From positions 496,001 to 560,000 of the forward strand of contig JAALGZ010000005.1 of the NCBI GenBank assembly GCA_015227615.1: a DNA stretch of 64,000 nucleotides, in the 5' to 3' direction. Made by a program: the position numbers and the translations under genes. This DNA comes from Labyrinthula sp. Ha (Eukaryota > Sar > Bigyra > Labyrinthulida > Labyrinthulaceae). Numbering within the stretch: position 1 is the first letter of the stretch; each line of letters begins with the position of its first letter. The notes under the pieces are model-generated. The model searched no databases. It was not told where the DNA came from and saw only the letters and a list, made by a program, of their open reading frames with translations. Shown one piece after another: positions 33,262 to 45,285 of this stretch.

Positions 33262-33984
33262 ATGAACAACATAATTGTGAGCGCGGCTACAGCCGGAGTT
33301 GCATATAAGCTGACTTCGGTGATTGGCGTTGTCATTGGGAAAGCATTAGAAGCAGCAGCGGAAAAAGCAATCTACAACTTTGCTCATGGAGATGAACCCA
33401 CACCCACAAATTCTGTAACAAATTTTTATACAGTGAAACAATTTAATTCTCTTGTAAAGACTCATTCACTACAGTTTATTTTGATGGAAATGGATGTGGA
33501 GGCGAAAGTTAAGTTCGCTCGTTCATTAATTGAATCCATCAGGGAGATTAAGACTGGGAAAAATTTGGATAAATACGCTATTCGATCCAGTGATGATATT
33601 ACGGAAAGAAATAAAATATCTGGTTTGGAGCAGTTTCAATCAGTAAACGAAATTGCGGTTTCCAACTTGGAAGAAGTTTGCAACAAAATGTTAGAAAACT
33701 TACATGAAAATGTATACAAGAAAATTGACGAACAACAACAGAGCTACTTTGCAAGCTTTAAGAAACTGGATGTAGCAGAGGATATGATAAAGCTGCAAAG
33801 TCAGCTTAAAGTATACGAGTCGCGGTTAGATTCTGTTTTGAAGTGGCTTAACTTTGATTCTGAGCACATGATGCTTGAGCAAAAGGATCTTGATTTCCTA
33901 AAGAAGTTAACTCACCAGGGCTCTGGTGAGGGAAATAGTGACTCCGCTGGATCCTCTGATATTGAATCCCCGGTGTTATTGTAA
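33262..33984 (+). CDS. Unknown 240-residue protein with a glycine/alanine-rich N-terminal hydrophobic segment
   Basis: I do not recognise it. Residues 5-35 alternate Ala, Gly and Val (ATAGVAYKLTSVIGVVIGKA), which could be a membrane-inserting or glycine-zipper helix. The middle (60-120) and residues 120-215 are amphipathic and helix-rich, with heptad-like spacing in LEEVCNKMLENLHENVYKKI and a QSQLKVYESRLDSVLKWL segment. The last 20 residues are Ser/Gly-rich. There are no cysteine clusters or catalytic motifs. Codon use and compact position argue that it is a real gene. Confidence 0.65.
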   Translation: MNNIIVSAATAGVAYKLTSVIGVVIGKALEAAAEKAIYNFAHGDEPTPTNSVTNFYTVKQFNSLVKTHSLQFILMEMDVEAKVKFARSLIESIREIKTGKNLDKYAIRSSDDITERNKISGLEQFQSVNEIAVSNLEEVCNKMLENLHENVYKKIDEQQQSYFASFKKLDVAEDMIKLQSQLKVYESRLDSVLKWLNFDSEHMMLEQKDLDFLKKLTHQGSGEGNSDSAGSSDIESPVLL

Positions 33985-36900
33985 GAGGATAGAAAGGTTT
34001 ATTAGCTTGCAATTTGTACAGTGATTTTTTGTAACTCTTAACGTGTCTGTATCGATTTTTTCCTCTTACTAAAATATTCTTGCAAGAGATAAGTTTATTT
34101 TTACTTCGTGCTAGATGGTTTGATCAGTACTGTTAGATTACAAAAATTACTTTTCTACGGAAGTAAATATATTAGATATTTTAACCCTTCGGAATAAAAC
34201 TGCGTATTGTTTAGGCTTTGTTCAACCCGCTCTGCCAATATAGGGTGCAGGTCCTAGCAACTGAGATCGTTAGACAATCGTTGTAGTTGTGCAAAAAGCC
34301 ATTAATGGAAACCTTAAGGCATTACCATAGATCCCTCCTGTCTATGAAGGCCTAGAATAGCATTTTTTCACTCCAGCGTGTTTCTCGCCACTGTTTTCAT
34401 TTCCTTTCTTAAAATTTTCCAAATTTAATTTGCGAAATTTGAAATCCAGTGTAAAAGTTGTTAGAAATGCTAAATGTCAAAAGTTCAATGAAGATCAATA
34501 TAAAATAAAGAGGAGACGAAGGAAAACATCCAAGCTATCATCAACTGTATCTAAGTACATGAATATATTGTGTTTTATCACAGGTTAATAAAATCATCAT
34601 TTTGATGAAGTTTCAAGGCAGATTAAGAAGAAAAAAAATCCTGCCAAAGAAAAAAGCACAAGAAAAGACTCTAGGGACTCTGTTGTTAGCTAGTGAGATA
34701 TAGCATATGAAGGAAATTTTTTCAACAATTATTTTAACCATCTTTGATGTTGAAAACGTCAAGGATATATAAGGCAAGGTTTAAAGGAGATAGTGCTTAA
34801 TGTTTTCCCTTTCGAGTGTATACAAGTCAAAGCAGAGTTGCTACGTGCTAGAGAATGTACATAGGTAAAATAAATGATTTTCTGTTTGAAGCGTGAGATT
34901 CAGAACTTAGTAGATAGTGTTCTTTAAGTGGGAAGGGGTGGTCTGCAATCTTTGCTGTCATAAATGAAAATTATGAATTCAGTTCAGACCATGCTTGTTC
35001 AAGGTTCAAATTTAGACTAAAAAAGTGTATTCAATTTCAAACCTCAACTCAAAAACATTAAGATAAGTGTAAGGCTGTCACTGGCTTCAACTCAAAATAT
35101 ATAGTGAAAGGAGCGGTTAGGGCCAGATTTTGGGATTTGAAAAAGAGGTTAGGGTCTAGGATCAAGATTAAAATCTTTAAGTTAAGGAAAGGTATTGAGA
35201 ATAGAAAGTTCCTGGCTGAAGATGAAAGAATGGTTAAGGATTAGAAACTGAAGTTTTAGGTGGGATATATTTTCCTCAGCCTCTCTAAATTTTTTATATT
35301 TTTCTGACAGGTGATTATATATTCAATGCTGACTCTTGTGACAAATTTTTTTCATGATCAAAAAGTTTTTCAAATACACCATCTGGCTTTTATCTTAAAG
35401 ATTTTCGCATCATACGGACAGAAGCAAATGTTTCCTTCATCCTTCAGCATGATGGGAAGCCTCACTGCACAGGAACCTGCATTCTGAGATTGGCTTCGAA
35501 CATTTTGATGAACTTTTATTTGGAGCTTTAATGATTGTCTAGTTCGGGATATGAACCTTGAGCTTCATCCAGTTAGGTGCTGATACAAGAAACTTACCAA
35601 GATTTCTTAAAGATTTGGCCTACAAAAGATGCTCTTGATATTTCCGTCTTCTAGCATTAAATATTTCTTTAAATTTTCACCACTGTGTCTTAATACAAGT
35701 CCTGCCAAGATGTTTGCTGAAAGTTGTATGTTCATTCAATCAGCGCATAAACCTGTAGGAACAATATTTTTTTTATTATTTTCACATTGCAAATTATTTT
35801 TGTGTTTGACAAAGCAATTAATATTCAATTTTCGCGGTTTCTATTTGGATATAGCAATTTTGAACTTCACGATTTAGATCATGAAGATATGGAAGTATCT
35901 ACACATATACGGCTGCATCTTTACGGAAAAACTTTTTAAATGTATATAAGGTTTAAAATTCTTTCATCTCAACTAGATCATCTTGATGCCTTTTCACTTC
36001 ATCCAAAGTTCACTTTCTTTAAAGCTTTTTTGAAGCCTCCTTTAGATCAAAATTTACTGTGCAAGTACTCTATTCGTTGAAGGGCTTTGTTTGAAAAATT
36101 CCAACTCTTCTGAGTAAATATCTAGCATAGAGTATTTTTCTCTTTTATTAATTTCTCTAGGAATTTTTTTGGGTATTATAGGGAAGCTTCGTTAAGAGAT
36201 TTTCAGCAACAGGAACCAAACTTAAAGTAACTACAAGGGATTGAAATATTGCTTAATGAACGCTGCTACGAAAATATTTATGTCCGAGATGAAGCGTTGC
36301 AGCAAGATTGAAGCACTGCCATACATGGCAAACACACTGCACATTTTTGTATGTAATTTTTTAGCAATTACGATAAAAACTTTAAGTTCATCACTCATGT
36401 TAACTTTTGCAATTTCCTAAGCTAAGGACTTTGAGGCCCTTTACATTACCTGGGGCATTCTAGGTCAACAAGATAGTACAGTAAAAAAGTTGTATTCAAC
36501 AAGTAATCCACAATGAAAGGAAACATAACAAGCATTTTGCGACAAAAAATATCGTGTGTTGTAGCCATTTGAATAGAGTCGGAATAGGTACCAACAAGGT
36601 GTTTCTGAATATCTTCTTGAAACTTTAATGTATATATTTGTACTCGACCATTTGTAGTTTTGCTGAAAATAATCTAAAAAATCCCACCTCTGGCCACTCA
36701 AATTTTACCACATTTCCTCAAAAATTCAGTATTCATATCTCCTTCATCTTCTCTTACACCTTCACCTTCTTCATCTGTCTCTTATTAAGTTCTTTATTTA
36801 ACAAAATGCAAGGAAATTCTCTTTAAAGATTCAACTCTTTGTGACTCTTTGTTGTCTATATTTCTAAATATGTGAATAAGCTCAATTTTACCTTCAATGA

Positions 36901-37519
36901 ACTATGGAACGTATTTTTTCGTATTTTAGTCAGTTTGAAACTCATGTTTAACCTGTTCTAAGTTAACTACAATGAAAACGTAGGCCTTTCTTGCTAAATA
37001 AAACTTAATATTTACTTTAGAATGATAACATATGGTAATTTCGTAACTAACTTTACAGTTCTGAAGTTTTCTTCTGTCAGAATCTTTTCTTAGTGCATCA
37101 ACCTACAAAATTTTGAGACAACTTTTCCTAGATACCTTACATCGTCCTGCAGCATACTTTTTTATTTTTTATTTTATTTGTTCAGATAAAATTATTTTTT
37201 GCGCGGGACAGCTAACATCTAAGTACATTTTTTGTTTTCTAAGAAGTTTTTTGTTTTTTGTCCCTTTGGACTATTGTGTGTTTATGTTTGAAATTTTGTT
37301 TAAGTACTTCTTTGAATCTTAATTGCCCAAAATGCATTTCAACCAATCAGATCATTTGAAATGAAAACTGCAGGGTGAAAAAAAATAATCCTAAAAGTCT
37401 TGACCAAAAGGAACACAACAAAAAACAGTGCAAGCTTACTCAATATCAGTTCAAACTTATAGCCAATAACCACTCTGATTACTTAATATATATTATTTAA
37501 TTTTTTTCTTTTGTTTTGC
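33985..37519. other. Gene-free AT-rich stretch with CCAAT boxes at its right end
   Basis: No supported gene; frames are short and T-rich. Direct CCAAT boxes at 37343-37347 and 37463-37467 probably belong to the promoter of the membrane protein that starts at 37520. Confidence 0.5.
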
Positions 37520-38143
37520 ATGAGCGCGCTACATAGAAACCCTTCGGCTGTAGTTTTTAGAGAGGAAGCTCTAGACATTGTAAGAGAAAGCCAAGGAAAA
37601 CTGCACAGTCAGAGTGAACTCGAGATACTATCAATAATTGTTCCAGAAATATGGCCACTGAGTGGATATCCGAAACTAAATGTTTTGAAATGCCTTTCTG
37701 TTCAAAATTTGGTTATCTGTCTTATATACGCGCCAATCCTCATTATTACCTGTTTGCCTTGCTTTTTTTGTTGTTGCTGGTGCAACTTGTATATGTGGCA
37801 TGATTTATTTTATCTCAATTCCAGGTATGATCGCATACAAGTGAAATCTTTGTGCTTTGTCGTGTTTCCAACAGGAGTTTTAGCTTACAAATCCAAACTT
37901 ATTAAGGAAGAATGTACTCCGTATTGCGACTGCATAGGGCAGTTTTGTTATCCTCCGGAAATAGTTATTCAACGTTTCTTATCATGGGAAGAAAACTGTG
38001 TTTCCGAGGTTGATTCTAAAAAAGTTATAAATGAAAAGTTTGCCCACTTTTTAATTGGAACTTATGAGGTATATTACAGGCGTGAAACTTTCGATATACT
38101 TAAGGAAGCCGAAAATAACTATAAGAAGGATAATATCTGTTAA
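37520..38143 (+). CDS. Unknown Cys-rich membrane protein
   Basis: 207 residues, family not recognised. A single clear hydrophobic segment (about 64-88, LVICLIYAPILIITCLPCFF) runs into a CCCWC cluster, which is typical of palmitoylated or zinc-binding juxtamembrane sites. A second Cys group (CTPYCDCIGQFC, about 130-141) follows. The N-terminal 55 residues are hydrophilic. A possible 36-nt in-frame intron (37789-37824, GTATAT to CCAG) would remove 12 residues after the Cys cluster. Because it keeps the frame, the sequence alone cannot decide. It lies 0.7 kb upstream of a LRR-like gene on the same strand. Confidence 0.65.
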   Translation: MSALHRNPSAVVFREEALDIVRESQGKLHSQSELEILSIIVPEIWPLSGYPKLNVLKCLSVQNLVICLIYAPILIITCLPCFFCCCWCNLYMWHDLFYLNSRYDRIQVKSLCFVVFPTGVLAYKSKLIKEECTPYCDCIGQFCYPPEIVIQRFLSWEENCVSEVDSKKVINEKFAHFLIGTYEVYYRRETFDILKEAENNYKKDNIC

Positions 38144-38854
38144 ATAGTATTATCTGGTATTAAATTCTGACTGAATGTAGATATATGATCAGGTACGGGT
38201 TATAAAATCTCTTCTTTCATTATTCTCTTTTCTTCTCTTAATTAACAACTGCTTCTTGTATACTTAAATAAGTTGTTTAAGTCAAGACAAAGAAATTTAA
38301 ATAAAAGCATTTCTGTCTCCCAAACAGTATAAAAGAAAATTTAGCTCAAAATATGTAAACACAACTCCAAACTTATAATTTTCAGTATGGCTATGCGATG
38401 GAGTTGAAGCGCGTTCTTGGAAAAGTAGAATACAAGGAAGGTAACTGTTAGTCAGCATAGAGGAAACTGAGAAGTTGATTAGTTTGACCGCAATTAAAAT
38501 ACAAAATCTCATACATCTCTCTTATTTTTTCACCTATTCAAATAGGTCTAAGCATTTGATATAAGTTAATTATTGTCCAGTTTGCTGTTTCCTTTCTGCA
38601 ATCCTATATCAACTTTTTAAATTAAATCAAGACTGGTTGACTTGGAAAAGTGGTTCAAATAAATATTCATCAGAACTTCATCTCTCTTCCTAAAAAAAAA
38701 TGTATTGTTTCCGTAGCTGAGCAGCAGAAACAAGACTTCCTCTGCAAGAACTGTTCGCTACAGCACTATAGTTCCGGTAACTGCTGGGAGAAGTAATGTC
38801 TAAAATAGACAGTTTTCAAATTGCTAAGAGAAATATATTCAGAAAAGATATACC
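38144..38854. other. Intergenic stretch between two same-strand genes
   Basis: AT-rich, no coding signal or repeat seen. Confidence 0.45.
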
Positions 38855-40048
38855 ATGAGTCTTTATAGTTCTTTTGCCTATGGGAAGCCCGACAAACCTG
38901 TTTATTTTGAGATAAATGATAAGAAAGAAATTGTAATTTGTGGAAAAACAAAGACAAGATATAAAGGTTCACCCCCAAGTGTAGAACACTCACTTCAAAG
39001 GGCGCGAGAAGAGTTAAGGTCTCCAGTAGAGATAAGCCTCAAACGAGTTCCATTTGTTTTTAAAAAAAACAACAAGAAGTATATTGAAAATCTATTTTCT
39101 AATCTTCCGAGCGTTTACTCCATATCGTTTGAGGATGGGTTCAAACAGACGAAAAATCTATTATATATTCTAGAACTTGCTTCTGCACAGTGTTCCTCTT
39201 TAAAACGTCTTACTCTCACCAACCTGGATAACTTTCAATTTTCTCATACTGATGCTGGAATGTTTTTTAAATTTATCCAAAGTTTTTATGATCTGTCTGC
39301 CTTACATTTTGAAGGGTTTTGCTTTCAAAATGAAGGTTTATCTGTTCTAGGAAAAAGTCTTCAAAGATTTCTGAATATTAAAGATGGTAACCAAAAGTTT
39401 TCGCTAAAAACAAATATGCTTCTAGATAGTATATATGCATCAAGCTGCATAACCTCCTTTAAAAGTGTCTTTCAACATCTGACTTCTTTGAGCCTTAACA
39501 CCAACAGATATCGAACAAATTTTCAACTTAATCGTATTTTAATATCTCTACTCAGATTGCAAGGATTTATAAATCTTCCTAAACTTAATATATTTACTCT
39601 GGGAACAAGTGAGGAAACACTCTTTTTACTCTCAAAGCTAGTAGAGAAAAAGGTTGTTTCTTCTTTAGGTTTAGATTTTTGCATGTACACTTTCCAAGAA
39701 ATTATTTCCTTCTTTTACTTTTTGTCTGGTATAGGAAAATATTTGGGAAGAAAATACTTTATTTCGGTCAAAATGAAGTATAATGAATCTTTCTCGACAC
39801 CTATTGCTCAAGAAGCAGTAACAAATAACAGAAATAACAATAATTTTCAGTTTTCTGCAGTAGACACTTTCAAGGCTAATGTGTTGTCATTTGAAGAAGC
39901 GAATCAACATTTGAGACAGAGGTTGAATTTTATTAACCAGTTATACATTCCCATAAGGTATTTAGAAAACGACGGATATCTAAAAGGATCTTATATGCTA
40001 ATGGACAAAAGAAGGGGCAGTTTTATCTCGTTTGAACTTTTGTTATAA
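38855..40048 (+). CDS. LRR-like protein, unknown role
   Basis: 397 residues in one exon. From about residue 60 to 300 there are irregular leucine-rich segments such as SLKRLTLTNLDNF, LSALHFEGFCFQNEGLSVLGKSL and HLTSLSLNTN, spaced about 45-50 residues apart. They resemble decayed RI-type LRRs. There is no membrane segment, no signal peptide and no catalytic domain. The N-terminal 60 residues are polar. Compared with the large LRR protein at 18.9-21.8 kb, the repeat consensus is much weaker. It could be a fast-evolving relative, but no direct identity is visible by eye. Confidence 0.65.
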   Translation: MSLYSSFAYGKPDKPVYFEINDKKEIVICGKTKTRYKGSPPSVEHSLQRAREELRSPVEISLKRVPFVFKKNNKKYIENLFSNLPSVYSISFEDGFKQTKNLLYILELASAQCSSLKRLTLTNLDNFQFSHTDAGMFFKFIQSFYDLSALHFEGFCFQNEGLSVLGKSLQRFLNIKDGNQKFSLKTNMLLDSIYASSCITSFKSVFQHLTSLSLNTNRYRTNFQLNRILISLLRLQGFINLPKLNIFTLGTSEETLFLLSKLVEKKVVSSLGLDFCMYTFQEIISFFYFLSGIGKYLGRKYFISVKMKYNESFSTPIAQEAVTNNRNNNNFQFSAVDTFKANVLSFEEANQHLRQRLNFINQLYIPIRYLENDGYLKGSYMLMDKRRGSFISFELLL

Positions 40049-43000
40049 ATACCCAAAGCATTTAAGCATATAGGAAAAACCAGCCTGGTAGTTGCCATCC
40101 ACATGATCTTGCCCTGTGTTGTACTCTTAAAAGGTGAAAACCGATTAAATGTATAATTAAAGGGCACCTGCAGAGAGAGGCAACTGCTCATAGCTTCTTT
40201 TCCAGCTTCAGTTCGAAAAATGTTGATACTTTCTGATTGCTAAGTTTCACAAAGTTCTTGTAGTAAATAATGAGTACTTACTTCTTAGAATTTTCTTCAA
40301 GTATAAGAGAGGAGTTAATTGTGTTCTGAACTAGTATATATGACTCTGCCCTTTTACTCCGGGAAAAAAAAAGCTGTTCTCTTAGGTATCTCCTTGCTTT
40401 AATCTCGATGTTTTGGCGCCCCTTACCACGCTTTTTCTTATTTAGAAAACGCGATTTATACCTTTGTTCCGTAAGTTGTTACTTCTTCTGAGAACTCGAG
40501 ATGTTGACTTTGGATTATTTATAGGTAAGAACTAGAAGCTCATGAGTAAGTGGGCATGCGCTATGGGCAAGCTTTGCTTTCCCATTGCCTTTCAACCATG
40601 TACTAGGTTTCTAGATCCTTGTACTATGAGGGTTATTTGTTAGTGTTTTATGAATTTTCAACATCTATAGGAATGTTCAGCTCACGTAGCAGTATAACAA
40701 AACAGTTTAAACTCTGCATCTACTATAGATACTGCAGCTTACTTTTCAGACTGTACTTGTCTTATGTTCAAGCGATCTGGAATACAAAAAATTTTAATCT
40801 CAAGTTTAGGCTTCTAGTCAAAAATCTACTAGGAGAAGTACGAAGCTCATGATTATTCTATGCTTAGAGAGCAACTAGCTCACTTAATTTTTCCGTCGAA
40901 GTATTTGTAGTCAATTACTAAAGATGGTATATCTCTTACCTCACATCATGTTGAAGATGTCATATCTCAGGTTCAAACTTTATAAATATCTTAAATTATG
41001 GCCAAGTTAATCGATAGTCATGGATCTTTAAGGAGTTCCAACTTATGTAGAATTTTGATGAACCTGGTACGGAATATAGATTCTGAAAATCTTGATTTCA
41101 TTTATGAGTACTCAAGTACCTTCCATGTGGGCAGCAGATAATGCTCCACGTAAAAGAGGTTCATCAAACTTACTGTACCAGGCAATGCACCTATATCTAA
41201 GGATAAGTTACCTAAATATCATAAATGTCACTGAATAAGCCGCTAATCCAGCGCGAAGCAGTATTCTTCTAGCCACATCAACTTAAGATATAGTTACGAT
41301 TCCCTTCTTTTCCGTCAACCTAACAAGTAACATGAGCGAGGTAAGCAGGAATACCGGTAAAGACTCCTAACTGCTTTGGGTTGATGCAGCTAGGAACTGG
41401 TGACCTTGCTACAAATGAAATAAATTTAGTCTCAACTATATTTAAAATTATTTGCTGTTTGGAAACTTATTTCTTTGAAAGGGTTTCTGCATTGGAAAAA
41501 GGATTCCAGTAAACCACTAAAATGTATGTCAGACTTGAGATAGAATATGTTCAACAGAAAGCTTCTCTTGTACTCAAAGTTTCAAAAGTTACTGGGAAGA
41601 TCTGACAAAAAACAGAAATTAATTGAATAAATAAAGATTGTTGCTCTATTAATTTTGTTTTGAGATTTGCTCTACTTGAAATATCGGAGCTTGATACATC
41701 AGTTTGTAAGTTTAATAGAAGTGTATGTAACCAACTGCTCCTTATGCTCATGATACTCCATCTAAATCCATTATGAGCTATAAATTATAGTCTGCTAGTT
41801 GATAGGATAGATTCTACCTAGTCAATTTTTTGAGCAATTCTTATCAGAACAAATATTTACTTTCAATGACAACATCACATATTCTAAGGTTTTCATCGTT
41901 TCAAGAAGAAGTTTTCGTTTTCTTCTGTCATAAAGTTGTAAGCAAAATCCTAAATCTACACTTAGGATAACACAATAATTTTCGCAATGTACACTTCTCA
42001 ATGAAAAAAAAATCGCTTAGTTTATTTTGATAAATATTTACTTCAGGTGGTGTTATTAATTCATCCTTTGAATACCATGGCAAAAAGCTCCATTGGTGGG
42101 TCACCCCTACAATCTTCTCAACTTTACTAACAATATTACTTGAATGAGCAATTATTTCTCGATAACTCAACTTAAAGCAAAAAAAGTAAGAATTCAAATG
42201 AAGGGCGTTCAAATAGTTGATTCAAAAATTGTAGATTTGTATCAACTGTCATGGACGACTTTATCTCTGATGTGAGAACTAAAGTTTATAATATAAAAGC
42301 TTTAAGAGAAAACTGTTGTGCCTTATTTTTCAACATCACCTGATACAATATTCGATATTATGAAGAGTCCAGCCTTCTTAAGGCAAGAATCTTATATTGA
42401 CAATGCATAGATCAGTCATGCTAACAGAAACACATCATTACAAAATAAAGGTAACAATGTTCAACAGCAGCTGCCATGGATTTCTCCAACCAATTTGGAC
42501 ATTTAGATTAGATAAGAAAAAACTTATTATCATAATGAAGGAAGATTAAACTGATGGTTCTTGGTAATAGGAGAAAAACAAAAAGATTGATACTTGAATT
42601 AGAGGCTTATAATTAAATTGGGTTCGTTTTTTACTTACGCTATAGATTAATACAATTCAGAGCAAAAATGTGTTTTGACCTAAAATGAAGTCATACAAAT
42701 GGATAAAATCAAAAAGTTTATAAATACCTTATGAGGTTTATGATGCTCATTAGTGATGATTGTTTAGGAAAGTAACTTTGACTCGAACAGTTCCTAATAT
42801 AGCAAGAGTTTTAAAATGTATTATTCATGTTATATTTATCTACTCAAGAGATACCTTCTAGTAGTCAGACACTAAAATATGAGCCCGAGAAACTAACAGA
42901 AGGATTACGCTACAGTACTGATACTATTCAACCTGTGTTCCGCTGGATTATGCTTAAACGAATTCCAATTACTCGCAAGAGGTTTTATTCGAACAAGAAA

Positions 43001-45285
43001 TATATTCCTTATACCAATGAAAGGTCAGATGTATTACTTAGCTCAAGTCCTAAGTTATTTACTCGTAAGTGTCTTTGTTTCATTCTTCTTTCTAGTAAGT
43101 TTTGTTGGTGATGCTCTTTTGCTGTTCTTTTGTATTGGATTATCTGTCGATAGTTAGTTATGCTTTAATTTCCTACAGAGTTAAATGACTCTTGATACTG
43201 ATAAGCAATATCGATGAGCAATAACCGATGAATCTACTATTACTTAGTTAATACTACTAGTTAATATATTAAATTAATATGTTCACATTAATATACATAT
43301 ATAGCACTTATGTTTAAATAAGAATGAATATTTTATGGACAATGACATAATGATGGGGAGTATTGTATCTTGTACCGCCCAGGTAAAGTAATTAAAACGT
43401 TAGAAAACCTATAGTGTTATGTTTTCTCCCAATATTTGCCTTTTATTTTCTAAGAGGGTGTTAAACGATTTTCAGGATGTATTTGCCATGCAATATTCTC
43501 TTCGGTAAAGATTTAAAAAATATTTGTATGATACAAAGAAATATTTTGAAGGCTAAGACAGCCAATTTTTCCTTTTTATAAGTATATAAAGGGCTAAAGT
43601 GCTCTAAGACGTACACTTGTCATAGCTTTCCTGTAGTTTATATTGCAGTCTAAAGAGTTAAAGTGTATGACATTGTGGGGAAAGGGAAGATACCACTAAA
43701 GTACCTTCTTACTAGATCCAACCCATTGGGAAACAAACATATGTTTCCCATCAACAAGAAAGTCAGAAGTTCCAATAAACTATTTTAATCCTTTAATCAA
43801 AAAAATAGTTCATTAGTAGCAAGATCAGTATCCTCTCAGTTCAACTAGAGACAAAAATATAAATTGAAATATTTCTCAGACGCAAAAAAATAAATAGAGA
43901 AAAGAAATATTTAAAATAACAATAATGTAAAAGCTTACGCTGTGATATAAAGGCTTACGCTGTGATATAAAAGCTTACGCTGTGATGTAGAACTCACATG
44001 AAATGATATATTTTTAGGCTATTTAACTCTTAGAATACGTAATGTAAACATGTGCTCATCTTTGGACTAGTTGAGAACTTTTCTCCATGGATTCAGCGTA
44101 TCTTTCGGAAAGATGATTGATACAAAGTCTCCTACCTCCACAAAATTATTTTTCAAAAAAAAAATAATCCATGACATTTAGAAGATGCCCCACAAAGGTT
44201 AATATATTCACGTCCAGTTCTTCATGAAGTATTCTACCAAGTTTAAAATCCATTCGATAAAGAATTTTAGCTGATATGAGCAAAGAAGTTGCGCATTTTT
44301 AACTTTAAAATTAGGCTTAATGGTTGACGATCGCAGGTTCTAATATATTGAGAATTGGAAATGAGGTCACTGACATTGACTTCGTGCCGCCACTATGAAT
44401 CGAAGAGGTGCGAAAAAAATGTAAATTTGGAAATATCACACCTTTCAAGAATCAAAGCAAGAAATAGGAATCAAATAAAAAGGTACAATTCTTTCAGTTT
44501 AAATGGGGCATATGGATTTGATAATATAGATAGAGCTAAATGTTATTTTATTCAGAGGAACTAATCTTGAGCACATCCTCTTTGGCCATTCTTAATAAAC
44601 TGCGTTCACCGAGTATAGTTTCGTGTTCTTTCCGATTTTTGAATAAAAAATGTTATCTATTGTGTCAAAAAAAACCTAAATTGTCATAAGATATTCACAT
44701 TGCAATATGTTGCAAAAGATTAGCTTATTTGGCTCGGTTTACAGCACTGTCTTCCCCAATCTGCAAACCCTATGATGTTTTTCCTACGTGAAAAACAAAT
44801 GAAATGACGCTATGATAATTTTTACGTAATAATAAAAGTTAAGTGTGATGTGCATTGTAATTTTTGTTACATTTGTGTTTGTTTTCAAACTTTTGTCTAA
44901 ACTGACTTCCTACACATGTGACTTATGGATTGGCATATTGGGAACTTAGGAGTGCAATATTGGAATGAGGGATCTTTCAACATATCTGTTAACAATACAG
45001 GAAAATCCTAGATATAAAAATAAAAATATAACTGTGTGCATAAAATATATATTAACAGTTAGAAAGTCCATTTTTTCTGAAAATGTTTAGTTCGAAGGGA
45101 ATACACAATCCTTCTTGATAGTAAAGAAAACTGCTTTTCAAAGCCAAATTCGAATTGAAAGAATCTATTTACTTATGTTTTTTTATAAATGATATTTCAT
45201 AAAAAGTATAGCTATACTGCTGTTATGCTTCTTTTAGGGGGTTCTTATATTCCTACGTATGAGTCTTTAGAGAAACACACTCAAA
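40049..45285. other. Gene-free AT-rich stretch
   Basis: No supported gene in 5.2 kb. The longest frame, about 94 codons near 42.9 kb, has no recognisable content. A three-copy 20-bp tandem repeat lies at 43.93-43.99 kb. Confidence 0.5.
43931..43990. repeat. Three-copy 20-bp tandem repeat
   Basis: Consecutive units at 43931-43950, 43951-43970 and 43971-43990 share GCTTACGCTGTGATATAA with one or two changes. The near-identity means a recent duplication; no coding frame runs through it. Confidence 0.85.

Noticed and set aside
35000-35250. GGTTAGGG-like words as telomeric remnants
   Set aside because: Only isolated GGTTAGGG occurrences, not in tandem.
42827-43111. 94-codon open frame
   Set aside because: No family resemblance, no supporting neighbours, and its length is within chance for one frame in several kilobases of desert.
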